From Cylindrobasidium torrendii FP15055 ss-10 (taxonomy: Eukaryota; Basidiomycota; Agaricomycetes; Agaricales; Physalacriaceae): 59,446 bases of DNA. This document shows positions 45,017-56,406 of this stretch, one piece after another; positions within the stretch are counted from its first letter, which is position 1, and every line of letters starts with the position of its first letter. The DNA lies in NCBI GenBank assembly GCA_000934385.1, contig KN880583.1, positions 1 through 59,446 on the forward strand, written 5' to 3'. The notes beneath the pieces were generated by a model, which did not search any database, was not told the origin of the DNA, and saw nothing but the letters and a program-made list of their open reading frames with translations. The position numbers and the translations under genes are program-made.

Positions 45017-46363
45017 CTACTTGTACTCACGCTCCTGGAACCCGGGCACAATCACCGCATTCCTATCGCGCGAAGTCCGCTGCCACTTCTGCTTCGCAAA
45101 GGTGAATTCTAGCAAGGATCGCGCATTAGCACACAGGGTATTCTTCTGAGGCCAAAACAAGCCTGCTGACCTTCCATCGTCGGCACCTTCTCTCCAGCCT
45201 GCTCAAAGTTGTTCTTCGTGAAGCCCTCGTGCTCGAGCACCCTTGAACCCTTCACAGTGGAAAGTTGCAAGTCATTGTGCGGGCGCGAGAAATACAGAAG
45301 ACCCAGACGGTCAACATGGCGCTGGTCTTTCGGCGGAGCCGTCACCCTGCACACTCCATCAGCACATCGCTTCGGGAAGAGAAAGTCACTCACCGATGCA
45401 CAGTACTCTTCACATACCCACCCGTTAAGAAGCTCAACGCGTCACAAGCATTCACCGTCAAGGTGCCATCCACCGGCTTCACCCATTTCCATTGGCCATT
45501 CTCGTGGTACCGAATCTGCAATGCCGCAACAGGCTGGCGGAACAGCAGCGTGAAGCTACCGAGGTCGGTGTGCCCAAGCGAAAGCTTCTCGTACTGCTTA
45601 AAGTCCTCCTCGGTGTAGGTCGAATTGCCATACTTCATGTAGCGCAGGTGGTCCTCCGATTTGACGGGGTACTGGTGAATCTTGGTGAAGGTGTCCTCAG
45701 GCAGCTCGAGTGCAATAGCCAGGAGGACGAAGAGAGGGTCAAGGACGTGCTTGTGGAGATCCTAGCCGAAGATTAGTCCTCGCCGAAACGGTTGTATGCA
45801 CCATGAACCTACCCTCGCAAAGTGCTCAATCTCATGAATGTTCTCTTGGATCAACTCGGGGAACTCTTGCGGGAAGTCACCGTTGAATTCTGGAAGAGCA
45901 TCAGAATTTCACATCCAAGCCGCAATAGATATCACTCACTGGGAATATTGTATATCTCGACGCGGTCACGCAGACCCGTCTCTGGGTTGAGAAGCCTCCG
46001 GCCCGCAGGGACATACCCATTGTACTTGCCCTGCTCCAGGCCCTGCACAGTGTACTTTTGCTTCTCCTCTAGCGGCAGCTCATAAAACTTGCTGCCAATG
46101 TGGAACTGCGCATCGACGCGCTCCTGCGAGATGCCAAAGTTCTTGACGTAGAAGAATCCCTTGTTGCGTAGTGCGTTGATGAGAGTGTTCGCCAACTCCT
46201 TGCGCCCCTCGGGAGTGTCGTACAATGCAAGGTCAACGGTGACGAGGTCTGCCCAGTCGAGGTTTTCCTTTCACACAAGGTAAGTATAGATGAGGCGGGC
46301 TTGGATCCCACTAACCTTCGTCTCATCGACATATTTGAAAGATCCGAATTCAGGTGCGCCCAT
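45017..46363 (-). CDS. 2-oxoglutarate/Fe(II) dioxygenase, isopenicillin N synthase-like
   Basis: Exons 46316-46363, 45940-46267, 45813-45889, 45394-45761, 45171-45346 and 45017-45108 join to 362 residues, a normal length for the family. The N-terminal DIOX_N part (GFFYVKNFGISQERVDAQF, then GYVPAGRR) precedes the double-stranded beta-helix core. Iron ligands are visible as H215 and D217 in LGHTDLGSFTLL and H273 in STVHR, with R287 in RLGLLYFSRP positioned to hold 2-oxoglutarate. It should couple decarboxylation of 2-oxoglutarate to hydroxylation, desaturation or ring closure of an unknown small molecule in the cytosol. No biosynthetic cluster partners are adjacent, so substrate and pathway are open. 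Confidence 0.93.
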
Positions 46364-47242
46364 TTTAGTATCAGCTAGGTTGGAAGTTTGGTTCGAAGAC
46401 GACGGTGACTAGAGAAACGTTCGCAGGCAGGTGTTGCCTTTAAATACGCTCTTCAGGATGGTATCGCATTGATAAGCATTTGAGCTCATACCACCAGGCG
46501 ATGATACAATTATCAGATAGCCCATGAACAAATGACTTTACTCGCAATCAAACTTTGCTCGCACGCCATCCTCGAGAGATAGCCCCAAGGTATTCTTATA
46601 CAGATTTTACTTCGAACCGCTGGATTAGCGTTTAGGTGAGCCAATGAAGATACAGAAAATGACCGGCATGCCTGGAGACCTTGTGAAAATTCACGAAATA
46701 TTTAAGCAGAGCCGGGGAGATCAGGCTCAGTGATGGTGGCGAGAACCGAAGCCACGGATGTCGGCCCGAAGGGAATGGCAGTGTCCTTGCATTCACGTGG
46801 CACGATACCTTAATGAATGCACCCACAAGAGCTGGTGCGGTGCGCGCAGTACGCTCCAGTCAAAGTTACCCAGAATGACTGGACGTATTCGAGCTGGGTA
46901 CCGCCGGAAGTCGGACCAATTCATGAACATTGTTGCGAGCGTACGCAGTCGTACTTGTAACTTCAATTCTAACGGTAGATCCTACTTACCAGGAGTCCAG
47001 GAGCGTACCCATATACGCCAAGGCACGATTTCGATGTAAAACATCAACACCGTACACAAGCATTACTTTGTTCTCGATTGGGTCAAGTGGGACACTTACA
47101 CCAAATCAGCAAGCACTGGTCGATTGGACAAGTTACATTCGCAGAGATCATCGAGACTCCAATTGCGGGGTATACTAAATGTCTACATCGAGGGGTATAT
47201 GAAATACAACGTAAGCTAATAAATGTTCGTGGTGTCGTGTCG
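46364..47242. other. Intergenic, no gene recognised
   Basis: About 0.9 kb upstream of the oxygenase. Only short unsupported frames are seen. Confidence 0.5.
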
Positions 47243-47731
47243 TTAAACATGTGGTGGAATGCGAGTCGTAGAAGTGCGACGACTGTGGCCGGTAGTGGGC
47301 CCTGCAGCCGGCTTGCGGTAGGGGTGTACGCGCGCACCCTTGGCCAGCTCTCTTCTCGACGCGGTGCGTACAAGCGACTCCAATGCGTTTCCTACGACGA
47401 GGAAAGACCTTGTCTGTTCTTCTCCTGGGGGTGGTGCTGGGAAGTATATGATAGCCTCGGCGTCTTTAAGAGCGCACGGCTCGAGCGACAGCTTCCCGTT
47501 CGAAGATGAAGGAGGTGATGGAGTGCGCGATGCGACCGACGAGAGAGAGGAGATGGATGAATTCCGAGGGTGGGCATAGCGGGGTGTGGGTCGTGAAATC
47601 TACGAGTCGCTGGTCAAAAATGGCCTTTGAACACTTCGGAGAACACGCACAATGGGTTCTTCGTTACCAGTCCTCTCCGGCAGCAAGTTAAGGCTGCGGA
47701 GAGAAGGAAGTTGTTGCTGTTGTGCATGCAT
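47243..47731 (-). CDS. Small serine/proline-rich hypothetical protein
   Basis: Exons 47651-47731 and 47243-47599 join across a GTGCGT donor in phase 0 to 145 residues. It begins MHAQQQQLPSLRSLNLLPER, passes through a Ser/Pro-rich stretch (NSSISSLSSVASRTPSPPSS) and continues with a more ordered EAIIYFPAPPPGEEQTRSFL block and GNALESLVRTASRRELAKGA. No signal peptide, membrane segment or known domain is visible. The strong donor, frame continuity and ordered second half support a real gene. It is divergent from AC19, sharing a 520-bp intergenic region. Confidence 0.6.
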
Positions 47732-48250
47732 TGCGAGTGGTGGAACGTTAAAAAGGTCGTCAAGACTGAATGAGTTGAAGTTGAAAAGTCGTGAAGTCCA
47801 CCAGGGCACAAGGACCAGCCTAGAGAAAGAGAGAAGGTGTATGTTGCTGGTTGAAGGGAAAGGTAATGAAGAACGCTTCCGTACTAATCCTTGTTTATAT
47901 ATCCTGCTCGGATGCACATTGCATTATTGTCCCCGATTCCATTGTGCCATGAGCCTTTGTTTGGCACAATGCCGCCGTTGTTTGTGCACTCAAAGCGTGT
48001 TTAATGGAGAACAACAAAGCGGGTAGACCTTGATATACAGCCATACTTTGAATGTTCAAAGCTGCTTTAACACAATAACATGGCTAGCAGTCGCCGAAGC
48101 ATGCAAAGCAATAGTGTGGCGGCAGCTTTGACGTCATGGGAAAATTATTGATCGCTCATCATTTTGATCGGCCAAAGCTTCTCTGCTCACCACTTGCATT
48201 GTTCTTGCTTCGCTGTCTATTGTTTTCCTAATCAGGTTGTTGTGTCTATA
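47732..48250. promoter_or_regulatory. Divergent promoter region between the small protein gene and AC19
   Basis: This 519-bp gap separates two divergent starts and should contain both promoters. No further gene is seen. Confidence 0.5.
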
Positions 48251-48791
48251 ATGTCGCAGGAAATCCCAAAAGTAGACATTGTACGTGGTTCTTATTTGAG
48301 GATATGAATGTCAGACGAAGTCCTTTGTACCAGGTGCCAAATACGGCCTCTGAAGATGGGTCCGCGGCCACTTACAGGATTCACGAAGAGTCACATACTC
48401 TTGGAAACGCGCTTCGTTGGATGTTGATGAAAAAGTATGCAACAGGCTCTCCTCGATGACATGCTCTGACTGGCGCTTCAGCCCGAAGGTTGAGTTCTGC
48501 GGTTACAGGTTTGTATACCTCTCTTGATCTCCAAGAAATCTCATTCATCTGCAAATCAGCGTGCCTCATCCCTCGGAGAATTTCATACACGTTCGCGTGC
48601 AGATGTACGGTAAGTAACGCCGTATCTCCTTTTTCGAAACGCTCAACTCCCAATGTTCAGATGGTTTCTCTTCGACGGATGCGTTCGCGACAGCCCTAGA
48701 CGACCTTGAAAACGTCTTCGACACCATTGAAGAGAAGTACGATGAGAGTTTGAAGAGTGGAAAGTACGAGACTTGGGTCGAAAAGAGCTGA
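48251..48791 (+). CDS. RPC19: RNA polymerase I and III shared subunit AC19
   Basis: Exons 48251-48280, 48334-48434, 48482-48508, 48560-48609 and 48661-48791 join in frame to 112 residues. The Rpb11-like fold signature is clear: YRIHEESHTLGNALRWMLMK, then the PKVEFCGYSVPHPSE dimerisation segment and HVRVQMYDG, followed by the long C-terminal helix (DLENVFDTIEEKY). AC19 pairs with AC40 as the alpha-like assembly platform of RNA polymerases I and III in the nucleus. The protein is somewhat shorter than the yeast subunit because it has almost no acidic N-terminal extension (MSQEIPKVDI). Confidence 0.95.
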
Positions 48792-49410
48792 AAAGGCGGT
48801 GTTATCCTGCGCCACATGCTATGCATGCTTGGAGCCCGAATTTGAAGCAGCGTTCCGCAGTCTCTTCGGGACTACACGACCCGTTTTCCTTCCCATTACA
48901 CGTGTAAATGTATGTGTCCCGAACATGCTGTAACGCTTTCCCAATGCGGACCAAGAGACTGCTAGCACGTTGTATCAAGGCACTTTGACCTTTGCTTCAG
49001 GGGCTACGAGATCTTGCAGCGAGTTCATTCCCAGGGTTATGTCTTTCCTCCATGGTATATGCAACCGCTTTATCCTTCTCTTCTTCGACTGGGGTTCTTC
49101 TCTCATACTTTCTCAACCTGGATTCCAATGCGAAGTCAACGGACTAGCAATGGCGCATCAACGAGGTCAATGGATCGTCCTGTGCAAGTAACTACGGATC
49201 ACCTGCTACGCCGCCTACTGTTTCTTGAACTCCGCTGAGGCCGTTTGCCCCTCGTATTCCGTATTCAGCCCGTGAAGACTTGTTCCCAATTAGGACATGG
49301 ACATGAAGCTCTTACTGCGACTTGGTATATCGCTAGTATAGTATATAAGATGGCCAGCGTCCCATGCTCTTGGCACCAAAGCTTCACCCTCTATTCCATT
49401 CCCATCTGCA
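48792..49410. other. Intergenic between AC19 and the second Zn2Cys6 gene
   Basis: No gene is seen. AC19 3' UTR and the upstream region of the regulator. Confidence 0.5.
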
Positions 49411-51244
49411 ATGTCTTCAAGCAGTCGTAACCCTTCGCGTTCTAACCAGCTGGGAAAAGGCGCTGCTTGTCTCAATTGCAGGTTTGTTTTTGTCTCAAAG
49501 TCACTACTACACAAGACTGACCGTTTGCCACAGACATCGCAAAATCGTGCGCACACATTTTTGCTTCTTGTACCCTGCTCACATTAGTGCCTAGCGATGT
49601 GATGGCGCACAGCCTGTATGCGGACAATGCTCACGGTCAGACGTCTTCGTCGACTGTGAGTATTCCGGATCGAGCGCCAACAGCCGTACGCGCGCTCTTG
49701 AAGAGCGCATCGCGTCTGTCCAGCAACGCATCAATGTCCTCGAAAGCGGGCCGTCTGTTCCTTCTGTGACAGAAGCGCCTCTTCTTATGCAGGCCCTTGG
49801 CTTCAGTTGTGCGTAAACTTCATCTCGGCCCGTTAAGTACCCCAGCTCACCAGTTCGAAAGCATTGCCGCCCGTTCACCAGGACCTGTGAGTGAATTTCC
49901 CCGGAACTGTGAATTCAATCCGACGGAGTCATTTATCATGCAGAGTAACGAGGTTTTTGACTTTCGGTCCCAACATCGGATTCTTCCTCAACCCGACCAT
50001 CTTCAGTGCCGACTTTGCCTCGGCAGTCATCCCATCCCTTCACTCTTGCACCCTCCTCTGGGGCATCCATCTTTCAGGAAACCCTCAACTCACCGCGGAA
50101 GAGCCTATGTATCTGTCTTCCGCCGCAGAAAACGCCTCGCAGGACCGTGCACGAAATGTGGGCCACACTCGCGGGCTTCTGCAATGCATCCAGCTCGAGG
50201 TTCTCCTGGCAAACTACCTGCTTCGGAGCGACAAACTTGTCGAAGGCCGCTACCACGTCAGCCAGGCTGTATCGCTTGTCCTGAGTTCCGGAATGCACAA
50301 GTACAGACCTGAGGGCCGCGACATCGTACGGGAGGGCGAGCGGCTTAACGCTATCTGGAATGTCCTGGCATTGGAAGCGTCTTGGTCTGCCTTTGACGAC
50401 TCTGTCATGAGCTTCGATCCAAACGCAGAGCAGTCACGTATTGACGCTCCCTGGCCATTGGATACAGTTCACTATCAAGAGGTCCGACTCTTTCAGGCCG
50501 TAGGAACGTTCCTCATTGACTTTGAGATTAGATTACGAACCTTCCGCCGCGAAATGCATCCACCATTCAGAAATTTCTCGCTGGAGAGCCGGACAACAAC
50601 ATGTCCATGCTTTCCCTATTCGCTAAAGCCACACTGCTTTTCTCAAAATCGACAACGCTCTCTCCTTCTGGTTCGGAAACCCACTTCTTTGTGATCACGC
50701 GGTGACTTAACCATATGTAGATATTCTGGGCACCAAGGCCGTTGTGGGTGTCCTGGACACATTCATCCAGCCTCTTCCCGCCCCAAACACTCTACCCAAC
50801 CCCTCCTTGGGTGTCGTGATCCACTCCCTCGCATACGCCTCAGTCATCGCGCTTTACAAGCCTGCGTCTCCCCTCGCGCTGCAGCACCGTCCGCGCGCCA
50901 TCAAAGCCGCGCGAAGCATGATTCGTCTCCTCAACGTCCGCATCACATTCCTGGACGCCATCCTTGGTGTACGTCGAGTCCCGAATCAGTTTGCAAGTTG
51001 ACTTACGCTGCAGCAGATTGCTTGGGTCAAGACATGCAAATTTCTTGTTGGCGAAATCGGCGAGGCGCCTCATGGAGAGGCTTTCCAGCTTCTGGGACAA
51101 CTTGTCGGTGCGATGAGAAGCGCTGCGCCTCGGTGTGCTTTCATTGGTAAGAAAGCACTTCCCATCTTCAGAACGTGAGCTTATAAAGAAGCAGGGAGCC
51201 AACTCAAAGTAGTCGAAGCGCATACGCGCCATCTACGTCTGTAG
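49411..51244 (+). CDS. Zn2Cys6 transcription fact or, second copy type
   Basis: The zinc cluster is assembled from exons 49411-49481, 49534-49546 (a 13-nt microexon) and 49595-49808: CLNCRHRKIRCDG, then CGQC and a final C, i.e. C-x2-C-x6-C-x6-C-x2-C-x8-C. A dimerisation-type helix (RALEERIASVQQRINVLES) follows. The regulatory region starts in the exon near 49945 (FGPNIGFFLNPTIF) and runs to the intron after YQE at 50481. It continues with ITNLPPRNASTIQKFLAGEP, then a further exon from about 50737 (AVVGVLDTFIQPLP) and small last exons to the stop at 51242-51244. The junctions between 49808 and 49945 are unresolved: several donor/acceptor pairs keep frame but give different linkers. The full length is therefore approximate. 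DNA targets are unknown. Confidence 0.88.
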
Positions 51245-51529
51245 TGCTTATATGTAATGACAAGCTTTGTTTGGTCCTTAGATATTGCTTCTTCGCATTA
51301 TTTATTTATTTATCCAATGTCAACACTACTCATTTACCATGCGCGCTCGGTCTGAAAGCGACTCTGGCTCCGAAGCTTGAAGGGTATCTGACCATCAGTC
51401 TTGACCCACCCGGGCCCTTGATATCAAGTTGGGAACTTGCCATCGCCATTGAACAGGAAATGCACTGATATTCATATTGGGTACGTTGAGATTCTGCATA
51501 GCTACATAACGACTTCCAAGGACATACAA
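51245..51529. other. Convergent intergenic region
   Basis: 285 bp between converging genes. It includes a short TTTATTTATTTATT run near 51300 and presumably both 3' UTRs. Confidence 0.5.
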
Positions 51530-52894
51530 CTACAATTTGGTAGGATACGCTACCGGGGCATTCGAATCCCATAAACTCCATATAAGTCCCTTCTTCGCGC
51601 TGACACTATTAGTCACGATGCTCTTGTACGAGTCCTTCACCGCCTCAGCGCCATAGACCCTCTCCACTTCGACCCATTCCGTGCAGTTGTCCATCAAATC
51701 CATCCAGGCCGTCTGCTGCATCGAAAAGATATCCCGCACATCCAGCTGCCTCCTGCGTACATTCAACCACTCCGGCATGAAGAAGTTCTCCTCCACCGGC
51801 CAGAACGCGGACGTCGGTTGTGAAGAGGGTTCCACGCTGAAATCGCTCTCAGACCACTTGTGTGAGGCTGACGAAGTAGATGGCGATAGGTTAGTCAGTC
51901 CGAGAGAAACGACGGCCGCGAGGGTCGGCGTGTAGGGCGATGCAAAGTGGTCGTATACATGGCGGTTGAAGTCTTTGTTGCCCGCAACGTCGACATATAT
52001 CCAGCGTTCACCGGAATGAAGTAAAGGCGAGGTGGTGAGTGAATCGTACTCCAGGACTTCATCGTACAGGCCAAGACCCTTCGTGAAACCGATGTTCTTG
52101 GGCGACGTCAACCCCACGACCTTGATGGTCCTGTCCCGTTTGTGGATGAGATACGCAAGACAAAATGCGGTCTTGGATGAGGCGGAAGATATTAGAACAG
52201 TTGACGCCCCTCCGCGATATTTGGACGTCGCCAGCCAGTCCTCGCACCAGAAAGCTGTCCAGAACAGCGGGCGGTAAAGCATAGTGAGATCCTCGAAATA
52301 CGGGTTTGGGATGTACTGTGGATCAGAGGAGCAGCGTAGGATCTGGTTGTATGGTCTACGGTCTAAATCACTGTGAATAATCACGACTTTAGCAGAAAAT
52401 ATGTGACGCACCTCTAGGCAAATGGGGCCGTGGGACGTAGAAAGCGTACTTGTTGACATCGCTCGTTGATACTGGCAGTAGCAGAAAACGTGTCGGTGCA
52501 AGATAGCCATACACGCGTTCACCGACAGATATCTTTGGGTGCGAGCTGCGAATCACTGTGGCGAACCCCCACACCGGGATGACCCCGTCCTGCTCGACAG
52601 AGACCTCGTCCGATTCAGGCAGGGAATGAAAGTCAAAGTAGCTGACGGTCTTTTGAGAAAAGGGATAAACCAAAGCTGAGCACCAGCCTACCGGAAGTGT
52701 GGATGCTCGCCCAGCGCCTGGTAGGTAACGTTGTTGGCCGAGAATCCAAACCTGTCGACGCGCAACAGAACATGGTCCGGGGGTATGTCCTGGCGGGGCC
52801 GTGCCGACAGTACCACCTTGGGGACCCTCATATTACGACCAGAGGACAGGCGGGGGGTAGTGAGGGTCATGTTGCATTCCTCGGCGGCTGCCAT
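51530..52894 (-). CDS. DUF2855 family protein
   Basis: Exons 52692-52894, 52412-52641 and 51530-52386 join in frame to 429 residues. The N-terminal part (HVLLRVDRFGFSANNVTYQA and VWGFATVIRSSHPKISVGER) resembles the GroES-like fold of medium-chain dehydrogenases, and the RPYNQ..R..D segment with the STVLISSASSKTAFCLAYLI block resembles a dinucleotide-binding core, as in DUF2855. Members are often found near fungal specialised-metabolism genes, but their activity is not established; a reductase-like role is inference. The zinc ligands of alcohol dehydrogenases are not evident. The second junction uses an unusual acceptor in CTAAAG, chosen because CACAG ten codons later would break frame. Confidence 0.88.
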
Positions 52895-53467
52895 TATCGA
52901 AATTCTAGGCAGATATATAGCGGGCGAAGATGATGGGTGATGGCTGTGAAGGGCCGAGGTATTTGAGGGCGCTTACTCTGGTCGACGGCGACCGCTGTGA
53001 GCTTTATACTTTCGGGTGTGCAGGCAGTTTCAATGGCCGCGGTGGAATAGCAAGAGTGAAGTGAAGATTGAAGAGTGCCGGTGAAGAAAGCGTATTCCCT
53101 TACAGGAAGAACGAGAACATGGTTCTTTATAGTAGAAAGAAACGGCCCTGAAGTGATAGTTGATGGAGGGAAAGCAAGCAATATTGACCGGACCGGCCCG
53201 AAAGATAGCCGAGGGCGACGAGGCTTGATGAAAGAATTTAACATAGTCATACGAAGTCTTATTGCGCCGCTGGGGAGACGAGTCTTTTGAGGTCAGAGGA
53301 TGCTTTGGCGCAGCCAATTCTCCCCACGCCTTGTTTGTGCAGCGGCCGTGTGGCGTGGCGGATCATTCGGCGCAGCGGCGATCATCGGCACGCGCCACAC
53401 CTTGCTCTTGCCACCATGATTTCAGAGCATATCCCGCTGAATCCCACGCAACTTCTTTTCTTTCAAA
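52895..53467. promoter_or_regulatory. Divergent promoter region
   Basis: 573 bp between the DUF2855 start (minus) and the small gene start (plus). No gene is seen. Confidence 0.5.
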
Positions 53468-53915
53468 ATGGATTCTCAAAGGGCAGCCCAAGAGTATGTC
53501 AGGTATCTATACGAACCAAAGGGTAGCGCGGAAGCCGCTCACGCCACTCGCAAACTAACATACCCAAAGAGAGCCAACCGGCGCTGAACGAGAGGCATAT
53601 ATGCGTCTCGAAACGACTGTGAAGGCATGTTTTATTTCTTTCAAATATCTTTGCTCTACATAACCCATCTCAGGCTGCTATAGAAGCCATTCTTTCCCTC
53701 CATGCAGAGACGCGACTGCCCCCAGAGAGTATCATTGATGGTGGCGAATTTACACTGACCGCGAGTAAGTCCTATAGTAATATTTCTTACCGTATCTCAT
53801 GTCACTAGGACGTCGTTGCTGGGAATACGGGCGGACGGTGGATTTTAAATGGGGCGACGAACCAGTCCATTCGGCCGCGTACAAATGGATATTCGAATTC
53901 AGCTTGACGGTATGA
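53468..53915 (+). CDS. Small hypothetical protein with a probable GC-AG intron
   Basis: Not recognised. Exons 53468-53493, 53570-53624, 53674-53764 and 53809-53915 join to 92 residues (MDSQRAAQE start, then EREAYMRLETTVK, AAIEAILSLHAETRLPPESI, and a Trp-rich end with CWEYGRTVDFKWG). The second intron would begin GC (GCATGT after AAG at 53624) and end CAG; reading through instead meets a stop. The third and fourth exons look properly coding, with helical and then strand-like patterns. Splicing at GTATGA (53910) could add a further exon, so the C-terminus is uncertain. Confidence 0.5.
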
Positions 53916-54001
53916 TTATGTAGTATACAACGCTTCATCGACGACGGGGTATCAGTAAGTACTGTACTAATCCGCGCCGGTGCATACATGGCGAAAACAA
54001 T

Positions 54002-55244
54002 TTACTCTCGATGATACGTCCTAAAAGTCCGAAAGAGATCCTCTGAACTCTCATGAACGTCCCCGAACGACATTTCCACATCTCCAAAACTACTCTCGCT
54101 TCCAAGTTCCCCGAACCCGTACTCATACGACGCTCCTGCGCCATACATGTTCGGTGGAGAAGACGTTGTGCGGAAAAGAGGAGAGAACCCAGGATACTGT
54201 TCCTCCTGCGCTGCAGGCGGTGGCTGGGACGCGCATTGGCATCCTCCAAGCTCTTGAGAGCAGCTACAAGGAGGGCCGTTGCGACGCAGCCACTCGCCCA
54301 AAGGGTCTAGCGATGCCTGGTTATGTGCCATGCCACCACACACACAGTTCTCACTGCCACATTGGCAGAAGGCGTTCTGCTGTGGCCAGTAAGTGGAAAG
54401 ATCCATCGTAGCCCCGAATGGGCGGGCGTCGGCAGAGATCGAACGACCAAGGGCAGGGCCGCCGTCGTACTGAGGCATCAGTGCAGAACCTGGGCCGCTA
54501 TAGTGCGCGCGAGCATCGAGTCGCGATGGGCCAGCGATAGTGGAAGCAGTCGATATGACCTTTGGGCGCACAGGACGCAGTTCCGCCATACGTGCAAGCA
54601 AACGTTCATCATCGGCAGCACCAGAGGGACCTGCGCGGGAGGAAGAAGGGATGCGGGAAGGAGTACTTCTGCTCGACGATGGGCACGAACAGCGGGGATT
54701 GTTTGGATGCTTGGGGCACTCTAGGGAGGAGAGATGAGCGATTACATCCAAGTGCTGGACGCAACCTTACGAGGTCTTTCCACCTCCAGCACCACGTCAG
54801 AAAGCAGAGATTCAGGGAGGCCGTCGGGGAAGGCGACTTTCTCGAGCATGTGGGACACACCTTGGAATAGGGTCAATTCCAGCCGTCAGATGGAGACAAA
54901 GGGGCGCACCCTTTTTAGATCCCGAGCTTGCCACCACGTTTCCTTCATCTCTGGTACAGCTACATTTGATGTGGAGTTGCTTGTTCTTCCTCAGGTCTCG
55001 ACACTGCTCGCACTGAGTGACCGGTCGACCTTTCCTTTTGATTTCGTAGAGGGGTCGTGAGGTGTGGTTGCAGGCGGAGGAGCGGTGACCTTTGATGCAG
55101 GTCTCGCTGCGGGGCGGATCAGAAAAGTGGCGCCAACCGCAACTATTTTCCTCGTACCAGGCGTATTTTTTGTCGTTCACGAATACCTTTGAGCGCGGAA
55201 GCGTCAGCCATTGTAGGCAGACAATCCGGACAGCGACCCACCAT
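54002..55244 (-). CDS. Copper-fist transcription factor
   Basis: The first exon is just the start codon (55242-55244). Exons 55158-55186, 54910-55106, 54796-54860 and 54002-54754 follow, joining to 348 residues. The N-terminal copper fist is complete: MVFVNDKKYACETCIKGHR with C11, C14, C23 and H25 as zinc ligands, then KRKGRP (residues 35-39) for minor-groove contact, and a second cysteine set CEQC..CSC. Downstream are cysteine-rich blocks CQCGSENCVCGGMAH and CSCSQELGGCQC, close to the C-x-C-x4-C-x-C copper-sensing repeats of Mac1/Cuf1. It is therefore probably a nuclear sensor of copper status controlling uptake or detoxification genes. The 41-nt intron before 54754 (GTGGTG donor) is inferred from frame only. 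Confidence 0.92.
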
Positions 55245-56152
55245 TTTCGGGAGGTCGTACAACGAAGCACGTCCACCAGCAGGAAGCCGCCGGATAGTCA
55301 GTCTACAAGACCAGGTTTAGAGCGTCGGATTGTGTATCAACATTGCAGAGAATAGTAGGAGGGAGAAAGCAAGAAAGGAGAGGAAAAGCTATGCCCGCGT
55401 CTTAAAAGACGATCCAGCCGGTCAACAGAGCACAACATGGTCGGCCCTCTGCGCCGCAAGGCAGTGCGCTGCCGAGCTCACAGTGGCATAAAGCGCGCAA
55501 CATGATGAGAGCAAAAAAAACTCATTACGCCATGGTACGCCCATGGCGTACCATGGCGTACAGGGCAAACGTTGTCAATGCACGCGGCGTACTCCCGCGC
55601 CCGTGGCACTCAAGTGGGGCGTCAGTGGTACAGGCGGGCTGTGCCAACAAAATGCCGCAATGCATTCCTGATCCACCAAGCACTTACTTGCAGCTCCAAG
55701 ATTAGCAGTGAGGGGGAGAGACCATGCCCATTTGGCTAGAAGAGGGTATAATAAGAGCTCCCAGGAATTCTCGATTGCCTGGGGCTCCGCGAACGTCGCA
55801 GCCAAGCTGGCAGTGTCGCAGGGGCGCATCACGATCGACATGATCGACGTCGGGCCGAAATCCGATGCTCAGATTGGATCCAGGATTTCCGTGAAAGCCA
55901 GGTAGACCCTTGCCGGCATTAGGTTATGGGTACCGCTCTTCTAGAACTGGGAAAACATTTGTCATTTTCCACTGCTACCATGCTATCGATGGACGCAATG
56001 TGTGATGATAATGCAGACCCTCATTTGTCGCCTCGACGCGCTCGTTGACTACTGTGAGTGCCGTCAGCTCTCATAACGTCAAACCCCGTTGTATAAGCCA
56101 AAGATTGTGGTGCCCAATTTCTCTATTCAAATTTCGGTCGCTTGTCTTGCTC
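55245..56152. other. Upstream region of the copper-fist gene
   Basis: No gene is seen in about 0.9 kb. It includes a 16-bp-arm palindrome at 55526-55560 and a GAGCAAAA stretch at 55508, the complement of a TTTGCTC-type element like that bound by Mac1. Confidence 0.55.
55526..55560. repeat. Perfect inverted repeat, 16-bp arms, 3-bp centre
   Basis: Arm 55526-55541 (TACGCCATGGTACGCC) is complementary to 55545-55560 around a CAT centre. It lies 280 bp upstream of the copper-fist start codon, on the promoter side. It could be an operator for a dimeric protein or a cruciform; nothing shows which. Confidence 0.8.
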
Positions 56153-56406
56153 ATGGCTTCATCGTATGCCTCGCGTTCGCCTCGTTATGGCTTCGACAAC
56201 GGGTTTAGCACGTCCGAATACCCCTTCTTTGGTTCCGACATAGTCAGTGTCCTTTTATCCCAGCACACACCATTATTCAGAAGTGGATACTTCGCTTGAG
56301 GGACATACCTAGCACTGTCACTGTCAATAAACAAAGGGATGACCGGATTCGAATGGACTGTTCACGCGAAGGCTCAAGCATTGTCGCTAACATCCTCGTG
56401 GCATAG
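56153..56406 (+). CDS. Possible small protein, low support
   Basis: Two exons, 56153-56242 and 56281-56406, join across GTCAGT..TTCAG in phase 0 to 71 residues (MASSYASRSPRYGFDNGFS, then KWILRLRDIPSTVTVNKQRD). The composition changes little over the junction and the second exon looks protein-like. There are no homology clues, and it may be a fragment of a longer decayed gene. Confidence 0.3.

Noticed and set aside
45017..52894. A biosynthetic gene cluster (oxygenase, Zn2Cys6 regulator, DUF2855)
   Set aside because: There is no backbone synthase, P450 or similar partner in the window, and AC19 and a hypothetical gene lie between; the association is too weak.
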